Position numbers and translations under genes: made by a program
Assembly: GCA_000716465.1 (NCBI GenBank)
Contig: JNWL01000005.1
Span: 310,001-374,000 of the forward strand
Origin: Streptomyces bikiniensis
Lineage (GTDB): Bacteria > Actinomycetota > Actinomycetes > Streptomycetales > Streptomycetaceae
Reading direction: 5' to 3'
DNA length: 64,000 nt
Shown here: one piece after another, positions 52,230-61,808 of the stretch
Layout of the letters: every line of letters starts with the position of its first letter
How positions within the stretch are numbered: the stretch's first letter is position 1
Notes under the pieces: model-generated
Database searches by the model: none
Told to the model about the DNA's origin: nothing
What the model saw: the letters and a program-made list of their open reading frames with translations, nothing else

Positions 52230-52256
52230 GTGGGGCACCCCCTAGGAGCGGCGGGC

Positions 52257-52291
<35 letters not shown>

Positions 52292-52311
52292 GGGGCGGTG
52301 TCCTCTTCGAC

Positions 52312-53394
52312 GTGTCGACCCCCGCTCCGTACACCGCCTCCCCCATGCTCGCCGCCGCCCCGCTGGTCGCCGCGCCCTTCTTCTCCCTGCTCACCACCCT
52401 CCTCACCGGGATCGTCGCCGTCCTCGCCTCGGTCGGCCTCTCCCTCTTCAGCGACGACGGCACCCGTGCTCCGGCCGTCGCCGAGATCCTGACCGTGCTC
52501 ACCGTCTCCGGGCTCGCCCTCCTCATCAACCGGGTGGTGCGCCGCAGCGGCGAGCGGCTCGCCTCGGCGCGGGTCATCGCGGAGACCGCACAGAAGGCGG
52601 TGCTGCCGACGCCCGCCGAGCGGATCGGCGGGCTGCGGTGCGCGGCCCGCTACGAGGCGGCGCAGGCGGACGCGTTCATCGGCGGCGACCTCTTCGCCGT
52701 GCAGGACACCCCGCACGGGGTGCGGCTCGTGGTCGGGGACGTGCGGGGCAAGGGCCTCGACGCGGTCGAGGCCGTCGCCGTCGTCATCGGGGCCTTCCGG
52801 GAGGCGGCCGAGCAGGAGCGGACCCTGGAGGGCGTGGCGCAGCGGCTCGAACGCGCACTGGACCGGGAGGGCACCCGCCGGGACAGTCTCGACGCCGTCG
52901 AGGGGTTCACCACCGCCGTCCTGGCCGAGGTCCCGCGCTCCGACGGCAGCGGCACCTTCGACGGGTTCGTACGGGTCGTCAACCGGGGGCACCCGTCCCC
53001 GCTGATGCTGTACGGCGACGGGCGGGTCGAACCGGTCGACCCGAGCCGGCCCGCGCTGCCCCTCGGCATGGGGGACCTCGCGTCGTGGCCGGACCGGGCC
53101 GAGGCCCGGCCGTACCCGCCGGGCACGACGCTGCTCTTCTACACGGACGGCCTCTCGGAGGCGCGGAACGCGCAGGGCGTCTTCTACGACCCGGCGGAGC
53201 GGCTGGCCGGGCGGGTCTTCCCCGGGCCCGAGGAGATGCTCGACGCGCTCGTGGACGACGTACGGCTCCACACGGGCGGCGGGGCGACGGACGACATGGC
53301 GCTGCTCGCGCTCAACCGCCCGACGGCGGGGCAGCCGGAGCGGCGCCGCACGATGTCGGTGGTGCCGCCCGGCGGGCCCGGGTCCCGGCGCTGA
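52312..53394 (+). CDS. SpoIIE-type PP2C serine phosphatase (5' end uncertain)
   Basis: 360 residues from GTG 52312. Two membrane segments near residues 12-65 precede a PP2C/SpoIIE domain: FIGGDLFAVQDTPHGVRLVVGDVRGKGLDAV, NRGHPSPLMLY and LLFYTDGLSEAR, GGGATDDMALLAL hold the metal-binding Asp/Gly. In-frame codons upstream of 52312 (GVLFDVSTP) look like genuine protein, so the true start is probably further left. GTG 52230 has a good ribosome site but is one base out of frame across the G tract. The phosphatase probably acts on anti-sigma or anti-anti-sigma partners. Confidence 0.88.
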   Translation: MSTPAPYTASPMLAAAPLVAAPFFSLLTTLLTGIVAVLASVGLSLFSDDGTRAPAVAEILTVLTVSGLALLINRVVRRSGERLASARVIAETAQKAVLPTPAERIGGLRCAARYEAAQADAFIGGDLFAVQDTPHGVRLVVGDVRGKGLDAVEAVAVVIGAFREAAEQERTLEGVAQRLERALDREGTRRDSLDAVEGFTTAVLAEVPRSDGSGTFDGFVRVVNRGHPSPLMLYGDGRVEPVDPSRPALPLGMGDLASWPDRAEARPYPPGTTLLFYTDGLSEARNAQGVFYDPAERLAGRVFPGPEEMLDALVDDVRLHTGGGATDDMALLALNRPTAGQPERRRTMSVVPPGGPGSRR

Positions 53395-53624
53395 CCGGCC
53401 CCTCGCCTCTCCCCGACCGCCCGGCGGGCCCCGTCACCAGGGGTAGTCGAGAGGTCTCCCTGCGATAACAATTGATGCACCGTCAGGAATCGGGGGTTTC
53501 GCCGTTTCCGGATCCGTCCTTGCTGAAGGGGGGTCAAGTCTGACCATTCCCTCTCAATTCAATGAACGATCAAGAGGAGCGGCTTGGAATCGGGACCCCC
53601 TGTCTATTAACGTTCGATAACGCA
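53395..53624 (+). other. Spacer and promoter region upstream of the riboswitch
   Basis: 230 bp without a gene. It should contain the promoter for the riboswitch-peptidase transcript; TCAAGTCTGACCATT near 53534-53548 is AT-richer, but no hexamer pair is compelling. Confidence 0.35.
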
Positions 53625-53795
53625 GCGCGGTCGTCCCAGCCGTCGCAAGAGACGGCACCGTGCGCACGCGCCGAATCCCGAAAGGGAACCGGGGAACCAC
53701 CATTTGGGGTGAATCGAGCCCTTCGCACTCGTGCGTCCGGGCCCGTAGGAGACCTTCCTGCTCCGAACCCGTCAGCTAACCCGGTAGGCGAGAAG
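53625..53795 (+). promoter_or_regulatory. c-di-AMP (ydaO/yuaA) riboswitch
   Basis: Highly conserved ydaO blocks are read in order: GCCGAATCCCGAAAGGGAAC, CGGGGAACCACCATTTGGGG, GTGAATCG, then TAGGAGACCTTCCTGCTCCG, AACCCGTCAGCTAACCCGGT and AGGCG. The boundaries are approximate. In Streptomyces this class precedes cell-wall hydrolase genes and is normally turned off by c-di-AMP. It ends just before the M23 peptidase start. Confidence 0.94.
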
Positions 53796-53816
53796 GAAGG
53801 AAAGGAGCGCGCCTCC

Positions 53817-54947
53817 GTGGCGTCCAACACCCCTGCCCCCGAAGCTCCCTTCGATGCCTTCGGCGGCGGTGCGGCCCCCTCCGCCCCGGGTACCGAGTGG
53901 AACCCCACCGAGGATTCCCTCCGCGCCCAGAACCGCTCCGGCGGCCGGCACCGGGTCGTCAAGCAGCGCTCCAACTTCGCCCGCTCCTCCACCGTCCTCG
54001 GCGTCGGCGTCATCGCCGCCGTCGGCGCGGGCGGCCTCGCCACCGCGCAGGAGAAGCCCCCGGTCGCCATATCGCTCCCGGACCTCCCCGACCTGAACCT
54101 GCCCGACGCCCACGACCTCCCCGGCGTCGGCGCCCTCCTCCCCGAGGAGGAGCCGGAGGCGGTCCCCGCGGACCGCGCCAACCCGAACCCGCTGACCTCC
54201 GCCACGTACACCACCGAGGCCGACGAGCGGGCCGCGCGCACCGGTCAGGTCACGCAGGCGAGCCTGACGACGGCGGACGCCCCGAGCACCGCCGACGCGG
54301 GCGAGGCCCTGCGCGCCCGCATCCTCCAGCAGGCCGAGCAGCAGCAGGCCTCCGCCGACGCCGCCGAGAAGGCCGCGGCGGAGAAGGCGGCCGCCGAGAA
54401 GGCCGCCGCCGAGGCCCGGGCCAAGGCCGACGCCGCCGAGAAGGCCGCCGCCGAGGCGAAGGCGAAGGCCGAGGCGGAGGCCAAGGCCAAGGCGGAGGCG
54501 GAAGCCAGGGCGAAGGCCGAGGCCGAGCGCCTCGCCAAGCTCGCCGCCAGCTACTCGATGCCCCTCTCCTCGTACTCCCTCACCGCCACCTACATGCAGT
54601 CCGGCTCGATGTGGTCCTCCGGCCACCACACGGGCCTCGACTTCGCCGCCCCCACCGGCACCCCGCTCAAGGCGGTCCACGGCGCGACGGTCAAGTCGGC
54701 GGGCTGGTCCGGCTCCTACGGCTACCGGATCGTCCTGGAGCTGGAGGACGGCACCGAGGTCTGGTACTGCCACCTCTCCTCCATGACGGTCTCCGCCGGC
54801 CAGACCGTGGGCACCGGCGAGACGATCGGCCGCGTCGGCGCCACCGGCAACGTCTCCGGCGCCCACCTCCACCTGGAGGTCCACCCCGGCGGCGGCGACG
54901 GCGTCGACCCGGCGGCCTGGCTGCGCTCCAAGGGCCTGACGGTCTGA
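53817..54947 (+). CDS. Secreted M23 peptidoglycan endopeptidase under c-di-AMP riboswitch control
   Basis: 376 residues from GTG 53817 (AAGGAAGGAAAGGAG upstream). A hydrophobic segment near residues 58-78 acts as signal or anchor. A long Ala/Glu/Lys coiled coil (about 175-240, repeats of AEKAAAEKAAAE type) leads to a LytM domain: HHTGLDFAAPTGTP with the first zinc ligands, YCHLS and HLHLEV with the last. It should cut peptide cross-bridges during growth, spore germination or resuscitation, consistent with its riboswitch. Confidence 0.95.
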   Translation: MASNTPAPEAPFDAFGGGAAPSAPGTEWNPTEDSLRAQNRSGGRHRVVKQRSNFARSSTVLGVGVIAAVGAGGLATAQEKPPVAISLPDLPDLNLPDAHDLPGVGALLPEEEPEAVPADRANPNPLTSATYTTEADERAARTGQVTQASLTTADAPSTADAGEALRARILQQAEQQQASADAAEKAAAEKAAAEKAAAEARAKADAAEKAAAEAKAKAEAEAKAKAEAEARAKAEAERLAKLAASYSMPLSSYSLTATYMQSGSMWSSGHHTGLDFAAPTGTPLKAVHGATVKSAGWSGSYGYRIVLELEDGTEVWYCHLSSMTVSAGQTVGTGETIGRVGATGNVSGAHLHLEVHPGGGDGVDPAAWLRSKGLTV

Positions 54948-55033
54948 CCCCTCCCCGGACTCCCGGGAACCCCCTTCCCGGATTCCCGGAAGCACGCGGA
55001 ATAGGCCCGGCGACGGGGACCGTTGACCACCCC

Positions 55034-56014
55034 ATGACCTCTCTCCGTATGCTGGGCACGTCCGACCTGCACGTCTTCCCGCTCGCCCTCGGCGGCAACG
55101 TCTTCGGCTGGACCGCCGACGAGGCGCAGTCCTTCGCCGTCCTCGACGCCTACGCCGCCGCCGGCGGCAACTTCGTCGACTCCGCCGACGTCTACTCGGC
55201 CTGGGCCGAGGGCAACGAGGGCGGCGAGTCCGAGACCGTCATCGGCCGCTGGCTCGCCTCCCGGGGCAACCGCGACGACGTCGTCGTCGCCACCAAGGCC
55301 GGCGCCCACCCCCGGTTCAAGGGGCTCTCCGCCCCCACCGTCAAGGCCGCCGCAGAGGAGTCCCTGCGCCGCCTCGGCACCGACCGCATCGACCTGTACT
55401 ACACCCACTTCGACGACGAGTCCGTCCCCGTCGAAGAGATCGTCACCGCCCTCGACCAGCTGGTGCGGGACGGCAAGGTACGGGCCGTCGCCGCCTCCAA
55501 CATCTCCCCGGAGCGGCTCCGCGCCTCCCTCGACTTCGCCGAGGCCGAAGGACTCGCCCGCTACGTCGCCCTCCAGCCGCACTACAACCTGGTCTCCCGC
55601 GAGACCTACGAGGGCCCGCTCCTGGAGACCGCCGAGCAGGCGGGCCTCGCCGCCGTCCCGTACTACGGCCTCGCCTCCGGCTTCCTCACCGGCAAGTACC
55701 GCCCCGGCACCGCCGTCGACAGCGCCCGCGCCGCCGGGGCCGGCAAGCACCTCGACACCGAACGGGGCCGGGCGGTGCTCTCCGCGCTCGACGCGGTCGC
55801 CGGGGCGCACGGCGCCGAGCCCGCCTCCGTGGCCCTCGCCTGGCTCGCCTCCCGGCCGACGGTCGTCGCGCCGATCGCCTCGGCCCGTACGGTCGAACAG
55901 CTCCCGGCCCTGGTCGCCTCCGCCGGCCTGGAGCTCACCGAGGAGGAACTGACCCTCCTGACCGAGGCGTCCGAGGTGCCCGAAGCGGCCGGGGCCTCCG
56001 GGGACCGGGGCTAA
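55034..56014 (+). CDS. Aldo/keto reductase
   Basis: 326 residues from ATG 55034. TIM-barrel AKR with tetrad Asp and Tyr in FVDSADVYSAW, Lys in VVATKAG, and His in YYTHFDD. NADPH-binding segments ALAWLASRPTVVAPIASA follow near 280. The substrate is unknown. Its stop overlaps the convergent PrsW gene stop by four bases (CTAA). Confidence 0.92.
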   Translation: MTSLRMLGTSDLHVFPLALGGNVFGWTADEAQSFAVLDAYAAAGGNFVDSADVYSAWAEGNEGGESETVIGRWLASRGNRDDVVVATKAGAHPRFKGLSAPTVKAAAEESLRRLGTDRIDLYYTHFDDESVPVEEIVTALDQLVRDGKVRAVAASNISPERLRASLDFAEAEGLARYVALQPHYNLVSRETYEGPLLETAEQAGLAAVPYYGLASGFLTGKYRPGTAVDSARAAGAGKHLDTERGRAVLSALDAVAGAHGAEPASVALAWLASRPTVVAPIASARTVEQLPALVASAGLELTEEELTLLTEASEVPEAAGASGDRG

Positions 56015-57387
56015 CTGCGGTACGGGTTGTAGCCGCCGTAGTCCAGGTACTGCGGCGGCGCCCACGCCCGGCCCGTCGCCCGCGCCGCGTACGTGAGCGC
56101 GGGCGAGGCGACCGCCCGGCGCTGCCACAGGTGGTGGAGGAGTTCCTGCTCGCGGGCCGCGAAGTCGGGCCCGGCGGTGCCGCGCCGGGCCCGGTCCCGC
56201 AGGAACGCGAGGGTCGTCGCGAAGGACTCGTACTCGGCGACGGCCCGCGCCCCCTCCTTGCCGTACGTCCGGGCGGCGTAGGAGCGGGCGAGCTGCCGGG
56301 CCCGCATCGAGGAGAGCGCGAGCGGCTCGGCGGGGGAGAGCCAGCCGGCCGCCGCGTACGCCGGGAGCTCCCCGGAGACCGTGCGCAGCTCCCGCTGCCG
56401 GCTCCACACCGCGAGCCAGGTCAGCAGGCCGAAGGCCGGCATCATGAGCGCCCCGTACACCGCGTAGAAGATCCAGGGGCCGCCGAAGGTGGCCGAGCCG
56501 TTCCAGGCGGCGTGCATGCCCATGGAGAGCAGCAGCCCGGCGAGCGGCAGCAGCACCTTCCGCAGCCGCTTCCCGCGCGGGGCGAGCGCGGCGAAGCCGA
56601 AGCCGAGGCCGGTGAGCACGGTGAACAGCGGGTGCGCGAACGGCGACATCACGACCCGTACGAAGAAGGTCCCGGCGGTCACCATGCCGATGCCGGTGGC
56701 GCCGACCTCCTGGTCCTCGCCGAAGGCGTTGCCGAGGTAGAGGATGTTCTCGGTGAAGGCGAAGCCGGTCGCGGTGAAACCGGCGATCACCACCCCGTCG
56801 ACGAGCCCGCCGAAGTTCCGGCGCCGGAAGAGGAAGAGCAGCAGGATCGCGGCGGCCTTGGCGCTCTCCTCCACCACCGGGGCGACGACGGTGGCGCCGA
56901 GGTGGTCGGCGGAGGCCGGGTCGGCGGTGGCCGTGGCGATCCAGCGGATCGCGAAGGAGTTCGCCAGGATCGCGACGAGCGCGGCGGCGAAGGCGCCCCA
57001 CGCGAAGGCGAAGAGCAGGTTCTTCCACGGCCCCGGCTCCACCCGGTCCAGCCAGCGGAACGCCGCCATCAGCAGCGGTACGGGGAGCACGGCGAGGCCC
57101 AGGCCGACGAGGAAGCCCTGTGTGCCCGTCTGCTCGCGGACCATCGCCAGGATGACCAGGGCGCAGATCGCGAGCACGGTGACCAGGGATATCGCCCGGA
57201 CCAGCCGGCTGCGCCAGAAGGCCCGGCGCGGCCGGTAGCGCCACTGGGAGCGGTCGGCTGCGGCGGGGAAGGCCGGTTCCTCGGCGTCCCGTCGGGGGAC
57301 GGGGGCGGCTTCGGGGCCGGAGCCGGGGCCGTGTTCGGGTGGGGATCCGTGACCGGGTCCGGCTTCGGCGGGGGCGGGGTTCGACAC
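56011..57387 (-). CDS. PrsW-family intramembrane metalloprotease
   Basis: 458 residues from GTG 57387. Eight or so membrane helices. PrsW motifs: VVEESAKAA, GFAFTENILYL, SPFAHPLFTVLTG and GMHAAWN supply the conserved Glu and His. A Pro/Gly-rich N-terminal cytoplasmic region and a helical C-terminal region are present. PrsW proteins cut membrane anti-sigma factors or related substrates. TAGGGT (57395-57400, minus strand) ends 7 nt before the GTG, so it is probably leaderless. Confidence 0.9.
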   Translation of the reverse strand: MSNPAPAEAGPGHGSPPEHGPGSGPEAAPVPRRDAEEPAFPAAADRSQWRYRPRRAFWRSRLVRAISLVTVLAICALVILAMVREQTGTQGFLVGLGLAVLPVPLLMAAFRWLDRVEPGPWKNLLFAFAWGAFAAALVAILANSFAIRWIATATADPASADHLGATVVAPVVEESAKAAAILLLFLFRRRNFGGLVDGVVIAGFTATGFAFTENILYLGNAFGEDQEVGATGIGMVTAGTFFVRVVMSPFAHPLFTVLTGLGFGFAALAPRGKRLRKVLLPLAGLLLSMGMHAAWNGSATFGGPWIFYAVYGALMMPAFGLLTWLAVWSRQRELRTVSGELPAYAAAGWLSPAEPLALSSMRARQLARSYAARTYGKEGARAVAEYESFATTLAFLRDRARRGTAGPDFAAREQELLHHLWQRRAVASPALTYAARATGRAWAPPQYLDYGGYNPYRS

Positions 57388-57491
57388 GTGAGCGACCCTA
57401 ACGACCCGCACGGACAGCGGCGACGTACTTACGGCGTGCGGGCGTGCGGGCTTGCGGGCGTGCGGGCTTGCGGGTCGTCCCCCGCTCCTCG

Positions 57492-58295
57492 TCACTTCCT
57501 CCTGAAGAGGAGGTCGTGGACGACGTGCCCCTTGTCGAGGCCCTGGCCCTCGAAGCGGGTGAGGGGGCGGAAGCCGGGGCGGGGCGCGTAACCGCCGTCG
57601 GCCTGCGTGTTCTCGAAGTCCGGGTGCGCGGTGAGCACGTCCAGCATCTGCTCGGCGTACTCCTCCCAGTCGGTGGCGCAGTGCAGCACGGCACCGGGCT
57701 TCAGCCGGGTCGCGAGGAGGCTGAGGAACTCGGGCTGGATCAGCCGCCGCTTGTGGTGGCGGGCCTTGGGCCACGGGTCCGGGAAGTACACCCGGCAGCC
57801 GTCGAGCGAGTCGCCGGTGAGCATCTCGCGGAGCAGGATGATCGCGTCGCCGTTGGCGACCCGGACGTTGGTGAGGCCGTTGCGGTCGGCGAGCCCGAGC
57901 AGATTGCCCTGGCCGGGGGTGTGCACGTCCACGGCGAGGATGCCGGTGCCGGGGTCGGCGGCCGCCATCTGCGCCGTCGCCTCGCCCATCCCGAAGCCGA
58001 TCTCCAGGACGACCGGGAGCCCGCCGAACATCTCGTCCAGGTCCAGGACCCGCTTGCCGTCGATGTCGAGGCCCCAGTCGGGCCACCGCTTCAGCATGGC
58101 CTCGGCCTGCCCGGCGGTCACCCGGCTGCGCCGGGGCTGGAAGCTCCGGATCCGCCGCTCGTGGTGCGAACCGGCGGGGTCGGGCAGGGGGCCCTCCCCG
58201 GGGGCGAACATCCGGCTGCCCCGCCGCGCGACGGGCTGGGACCGGGGCTCGGGGGCGGCGACGGGACGCGGGCTGTTCTCAGGCTGCTCAGACAC
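57492..58295 (-). CDS. trmB: tRNA (guanine-N7)-methyltransferase
   Basis: 267 residues from GTG 58295. A Pro/Arg-rich N-terminal extension of about 60 residues precedes the SAM-binding motif VVLEIGFGMGEATAQ and the family motif VYFPDPWPKARHHKRR. The enzyme methylates G46 of tRNA variable loops. TAGAAT (minus strand, 58306-58311) lies 10 nt before the start with no Shine-Dalgarno site. PrsW follows 104 bp downstream. Confidence 0.95.
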   Translation of the reverse strand: MSEQPENSPRPVAAPEPRSQPVARRGSRMFAPGEGPLPDPAGSHHERRIRSFQPRRSRVTAGQAEAMLKRWPDWGLDIDGKRVLDLDEMFGGLPVVLEIGFGMGEATAQMAAADPGTGILAVDVHTPGQGNLLGLADRNGLTNVRVANGDAIILLREMLTGDSLDGCRVYFPDPWPKARHHKRRLIQPEFLSLLATRLKPGAVLHCATDWEEYAEQMLDVLTAHPDFENTQADGGYAPRPGFRPLTRFEGQGLDKGHVVHDLLFRRK

Positions 58296-58331
58296 AATGC
58301 GGCCGATTCTACGGGTGGGAGCGGCCACACG

Positions 58332-58442
58332 CGGGCGTGCACGGGCGGACGGCGTACGGGCAGAGCGGACGGTGTACGGGCAGAGCGGACGTGTACGTGT
58401 ACGGGCGGTGCGTGTACGGGCGGTGCATGTACGGGCACGCGA
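58332..58442. repeat. Imperfect tandem repeats with GTGTACGGGC core
   Basis: Units such as GGACGGTGTACGGGCAGAGC and GCGTGTACGGGCGGT recur with 18-22-bp spacing between trmB and lhgO. No gene is present. Confidence 0.75.
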
Positions 58443-58468
58443 GCCCGGCATGATCGACAAGGCACCCC

Positions 58469-59653
58469 CTAGAGCAGCGCCAGCGCCCGCCCCGCCACCT
58501 CCCGCCCGATCGGCAGCGAGGCCGTCGCCGCCGGCGAGGGCGCGTTCAGGACGTGGACCGTGCGTGCCGCCTCCCGGATCAGGAAGTCGTCGACGAGCGT
58601 CCCGTCCCGCAGCACCGCCTGCGCCCGCACCCCCGGCGCGGCCCGGCGCAGGTCGGACTCCTCCACCACCGGGAGCAGCCGCCGCACCGCCTCCGTGAAG
58701 GCCCGCTTCGAGAGCGAGCGGTGCAGCTCGCCCGCCCCGTACCGCCAGTGCTCCCGGGCGATGGCCCACGAGCCGGGCCACGCCAGGGTGGCGCCCAGCT
58801 CGCGCGGGCGGACGACGGACCAGCCGTACCCCTCGCGGGCGAGCGCCGGCACCGCGTTCGGCCCGATGTGGACCCCGCCGTCGATGCCCCGCGTCAGGTG
58901 CACCCCGAGGAACGGGAACGCCGGGTCCGGCACCGGATAGACCAGGCCCCGCACCAGCGACGGATCGGCCAGCTCGTAGTACTCCCCCCGGAAGGGGACG
59001 ATCCGCATGCCCGGGTCGTCGCCCGCGAGCCGCGCGATCCGGTCGCAGTACAGCCCCGCGCAGTTGACCAGGACCCGCGCCCGGACCACCCGCCCGTCCG
59101 CCGTCCGCACGGCGACGCCCCAGGGCCGCCGGTCGATCACGGCGGCCTCCGCGCCGTATAGGATCCGCGCCCCGGACGCCTCGGCGAGCCGCTCCGCCAC
59201 CGCCCCGTAGTCACAGATCCCGGTCGTGCCGACGTGGATCGCGGCGAGCCCCCGCACCCGCGGCTCGTACTCGCTGATCTGCGCCGGGCCCAGCTCCCGC
59301 ACCGGGATGCCGTTCTCCCGGCCGCGCTGCACGAGCGCGTGCAGCCGGGGCAGCTCCTCGCGCGCGGTGGCGACGACGAGCTTCCCCGTCACCTCGTACG
59401 GAATGCCCCACTCCGCGCAGAACTTGACCATCTCGGCCGCGCCCTCGACCGCGAACCGGGCCTTGAGGGACCCCGGCCGGTAGTAGATGCCGCTGTGGAT
59501 CACCCCGCTGTTGCGCCCGGTCTGGTGGCGCGCGAGGGCGTGCTCCTTCTCCAGGACCGTGACCCGGGTGCCGGGGGCGGCACGCGTCAGCGCGTACGCC
59601 GTCGACAGACCGACGATCCCGCCGCCGATCACCAGCACGTCACAGTCGAACAC
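58469..59653 (-). CDS. lhgO: L-2-hydroxyglutarate oxidase/dehydrogenase
   Basis: 394 residues from GTG 59653, with GGGAGGTGGGG upstream. The FAD-binding DVLVIGGGIVGLSTAYALT opens the protein, then TGRNSGVIHSGIYY, a LhgO family landmark. Substrate-domain segments VPFRGEYYEL and LGVHLTRGIDGGVHIGPNAV are typical. It oxidises L-2-hydroxyglutarate to 2-oxoglutarate, recycling a by-product of central metabolism. Monocistronic. Confidence 0.93.
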   Translation of the reverse strand: MFDCDVLVIGGGIVGLSTAYALTRAAPGTRVTVLEKEHALARHQTGRNSGVIHSGIYYRPGSLKARFAVEGAAEMVKFCAEWGIPYEVTGKLVVATAREELPRLHALVQRGRENGIPVRELGPAQISEYEPRVRGLAAIHVGTTGICDYGAVAERLAEASGARILYGAEAAVIDRRPWGVAVRTADGRVVRARVLVNCAGLYCDRIARLAGDDPGMRIVPFRGEYYELADPSLVRGLVYPVPDPAFPFLGVHLTRGIDGGVHIGPNAVPALAREGYGWSVVRPRELGATLAWPGSWAIAREHWRYGAGELHRSLSKRAFTEAVRRLLPVVEESDLRRAAPGVRAQAVLRDGTLVDDFLIREAARTVHVLNAPSPAATASLPIGREVAGRALALL

Positions 59654-59796
59654 CGGCCCCACCTCCCACCCCCGATACTGCACTGGCCCACTGACAATCC
59701 CGTGAAACCCCGCGCGGCCTCATGAGACGCGGTTCACCCGGGGACGGGTGTTCATGCGGGGCCGGGGGCCCGTCCGGGACCCGCGCGGCGCGGCCG

Positions 59797-61239
59797 TCAC
59801 GCCGGGGCGACGAGCAGCGGCCTGGCCCGCTCCCGCAGCTCCATGACGCGCGGCTCGTCCCCGTACGGTTCGAGCCGGTGCAGCAGGTCCCGCACGTACT
59901 CCGTCGTCCGCGCCGACGAGATCCGCCCCGCCACCTCCACCGCGCGCGTACCGGCCGCGCAGGCCGCGTCCAGGTTGCCGGACTCCAGTTCGGCGACGGC
60001 GGACACGACGAGCCGGAGCCCGTGCGAGCGGACGAACTCCTCCGTCGGCCGGGACAGCGCCTGCTCGGTGAAGCGGCGCACCTCGCGCGGCATCCGCAGG
60101 TCGCGGTAGCACTCGGCCGCGTCGGCGCAGAACCGGTCGTACGAGTAGAAGCCCAGCCAGGTCGGGTCGGAGTCGCCCGCCCGCGACCGCTCCAGCCACC
60201 CCTCGGCGGACTTGAGCGCGGCCGCGGCGGCGGCCCCGTCCCCGGCCTTCGCGTGCGCGCGTGCCTCGACGAGACGGAAGAAGGACATGGTGCGGGCGGT
60301 GGCGAGCCCCCGGTTGCGCTCCAGGGCGGCCTGGGCGAGGTCCACGCCCTCGTCGGCGAAGCCCCGGTAGGTGGCCTGGAGGGACATCGACGCCAGGACG
60401 TACCCGCCGAGGGGCACGTCGGCGGCGGCCCGGGCGAGCCGCAGGGCCTGGATGTAGTAGCGCTGGGCGGCCTCCTGCTGCCCGGTGTCGAAGGCCATCC
60501 AGCCGGCGAGCCGGGTGAGTTCGGCGGTCGCGCCGAACAGGGCCCGGCCGACCTCGTCCGAGTACGAGCCGAGCAGCAGCGGGGCCGCGTCCACCCGTAA
60601 GCACTCGGGGACCATGGACGAGCGCCAGTCCCCGCCGCCGTACTTGGAGTCCCAGCGGCGCGCGTCCTCGGCGGCCTCGCGGAGTTTGGCGACGTCGCTG
60701 TGGCCCACGCGCGCGTGCTCCGGCGCGGGCGCCGCCGGGGGGCCGACCGCCGGGCGCGGGACCTCCCGCTCCACCGACGGGTCGGCCGGGGTTATCAGCC
60801 AGCGGGACGTGGGCGTGGCGTACGCGCTCACCGCGAACGACCCGGCGAGCGACTGCCAGATGCCGCCCCCGCCGGCCCGCCGCCCGGCGAGGTCGAGCCG
60901 GTACAGGTCGGTGGCCGAGCGGACCGCCTCGCCCACGTCGCGAGGGAAGGCGAGCCCCACCTCGGGCGCCGGGTCGGCGTCGGCGAGCCCGATCTCGTGC
61001 AGCGGCACGGGACGGCCGAGCTTCTGCCCGATCGCGGCGGCGATCAGGTGCGGGGCGGCGCCCTGCGGCACCATGCCCTTGGACACCCAGCGGGCGACCG
61101 AGGTCTTGTCGTAGCGGAGCGTCAGCCCCCGTTGCGCGCCGAGGTCGTTGACGCGCCGGGCGAGCCCGGCGTTGCTGATTCCCGCGAGGGCGAGAACCGT
61201 GCCGAGCTTTTCGTTCGGCCCGCGTTGCTCCCTGGACAT
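59797..61239 (-). CDS. TPR-containing regulator of the sporulation-associated/NsdA type
   Basis: 480 residues from ATG 61239 with GAGGGG upstream. The N-terminal [24 protein letters not shown] looks like a helix-turn-helix, and [17 protein letters not shown] extends it. A low-complexity part (about residues 100-160) precedes TPR-like helices to the end ([25 protein letters not shown] and [19 protein letters not shown] regions). Such proteins are found only in Streptomyces and relatives and include regulators of sporulation and antibiotic production. No direct target is known. Confidence 0.8.
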   Translation of the reverse strand: MSREQRGPNEKLGTVLALAGISNAGLARRVNDLGAQRGLTLRYDKTSVARWVSKGMVPQGAAPHLIAAAIGQKLGRPVPLHEIGLADADPAPEVGLAFPRDVGEAVRSATDLYRLDLAGRRAGGGGIWQSLAGSFAVSAYATPTSRWLITPADPSVEREVPRPAVGPPAAPAPEHARVGHSDVAKLREAAEDARRWDSKYGGGDWRSSMVPECLRVDAAPLLLGSYSDEVGRALFGATAELTRLAGWMAFDTGQQEAAQRYYIQALRLARAAADVPLGGYVLASMSLQATYRGFADEGVDLAQAALERNRGLATARTMSFFRLVEARAHAKAGDGAAAAAALKSAEGWLERSRAGDSDPTWLGFYSYDRFCADAAECYRDLRMPREVRRFTEQALSRPTEEFVRSHGLRLVVSAVAELESGNLDAACAAGTRAVEVAGRISSARTTEYVRDLLHRLEPYGDEPRVMELRERARPLLVAPA

Positions 61240-61808
61240 GACGCCACCCCTCGACAGCACAGACGGCCGCCACGACGCCGGGCATAGGCGTGCGGCATTC
61301 GTAAGCACAGCGTAGTTCGCCGGATCCCTACCGTTAAGGGGCGCTGTTCCGTATGGCGAGATTGTTGTGTGACCAATCGGCGGGGAGGGTCGTCCGGGTG
61401 ACGCGTGCTCCGGCCGTGTGGCCGTGCGCCCGGCCGTGCGCTCTCGTCCGGGCGGCGGGGGAGCGCTTCGATCGGTACCGCGTGGGTCGGCCCATTCGGC
61501 CGGGGTCGGAGTCCCGGACCAGTGGGCTGGGGGACACCGCCGCCCCATTCCCCGCGGGCGGCGGACGGCGCCGGGAGGCGGAAACGCCTCCCGGTCAGCC
61601 GGCGGCCGGTGGAGAACGGGCCGTTCCTGTTCGTGCCCGATCGGCTCCCAAACCTTTCGGCACGGTCGATATTCGGCCGAATGTCGGCCCTGCCCAACTG
61701 GCCCATGCCAGGGGCGCATTCGGCTTTCGCGCGCGTGCACCCGGACCCCGCCCCGTGCGCCGTTGTCATGGCAGCATGTCTCCCACCGAAACGGACGTGG
61801 AGGCGCCG
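61240..61808. promoter_or_regulatory. 569-bp divergent region between the TPR regulator and the asparagine-synthase-like gene
   Basis: No supported gene. A long in-frame extension of the rightward gene exists from 61353 but lacks family similarity. An 18-bp near-palindrome, GATATTCGG-CCGAATGTC (61668-61685), lies 124 bp upstream of ATG 61809. GTTGTGTGACC near 61365 is AT-richer and may belong to a promoter. Confidence 0.45.

Noticed and set aside
61353..61808. N-terminal extension of 152 codons for the asparagine-synthase-like gene
   Set aside because: The extension shows no family similarity and ATG 61809 has a good ribosome site.
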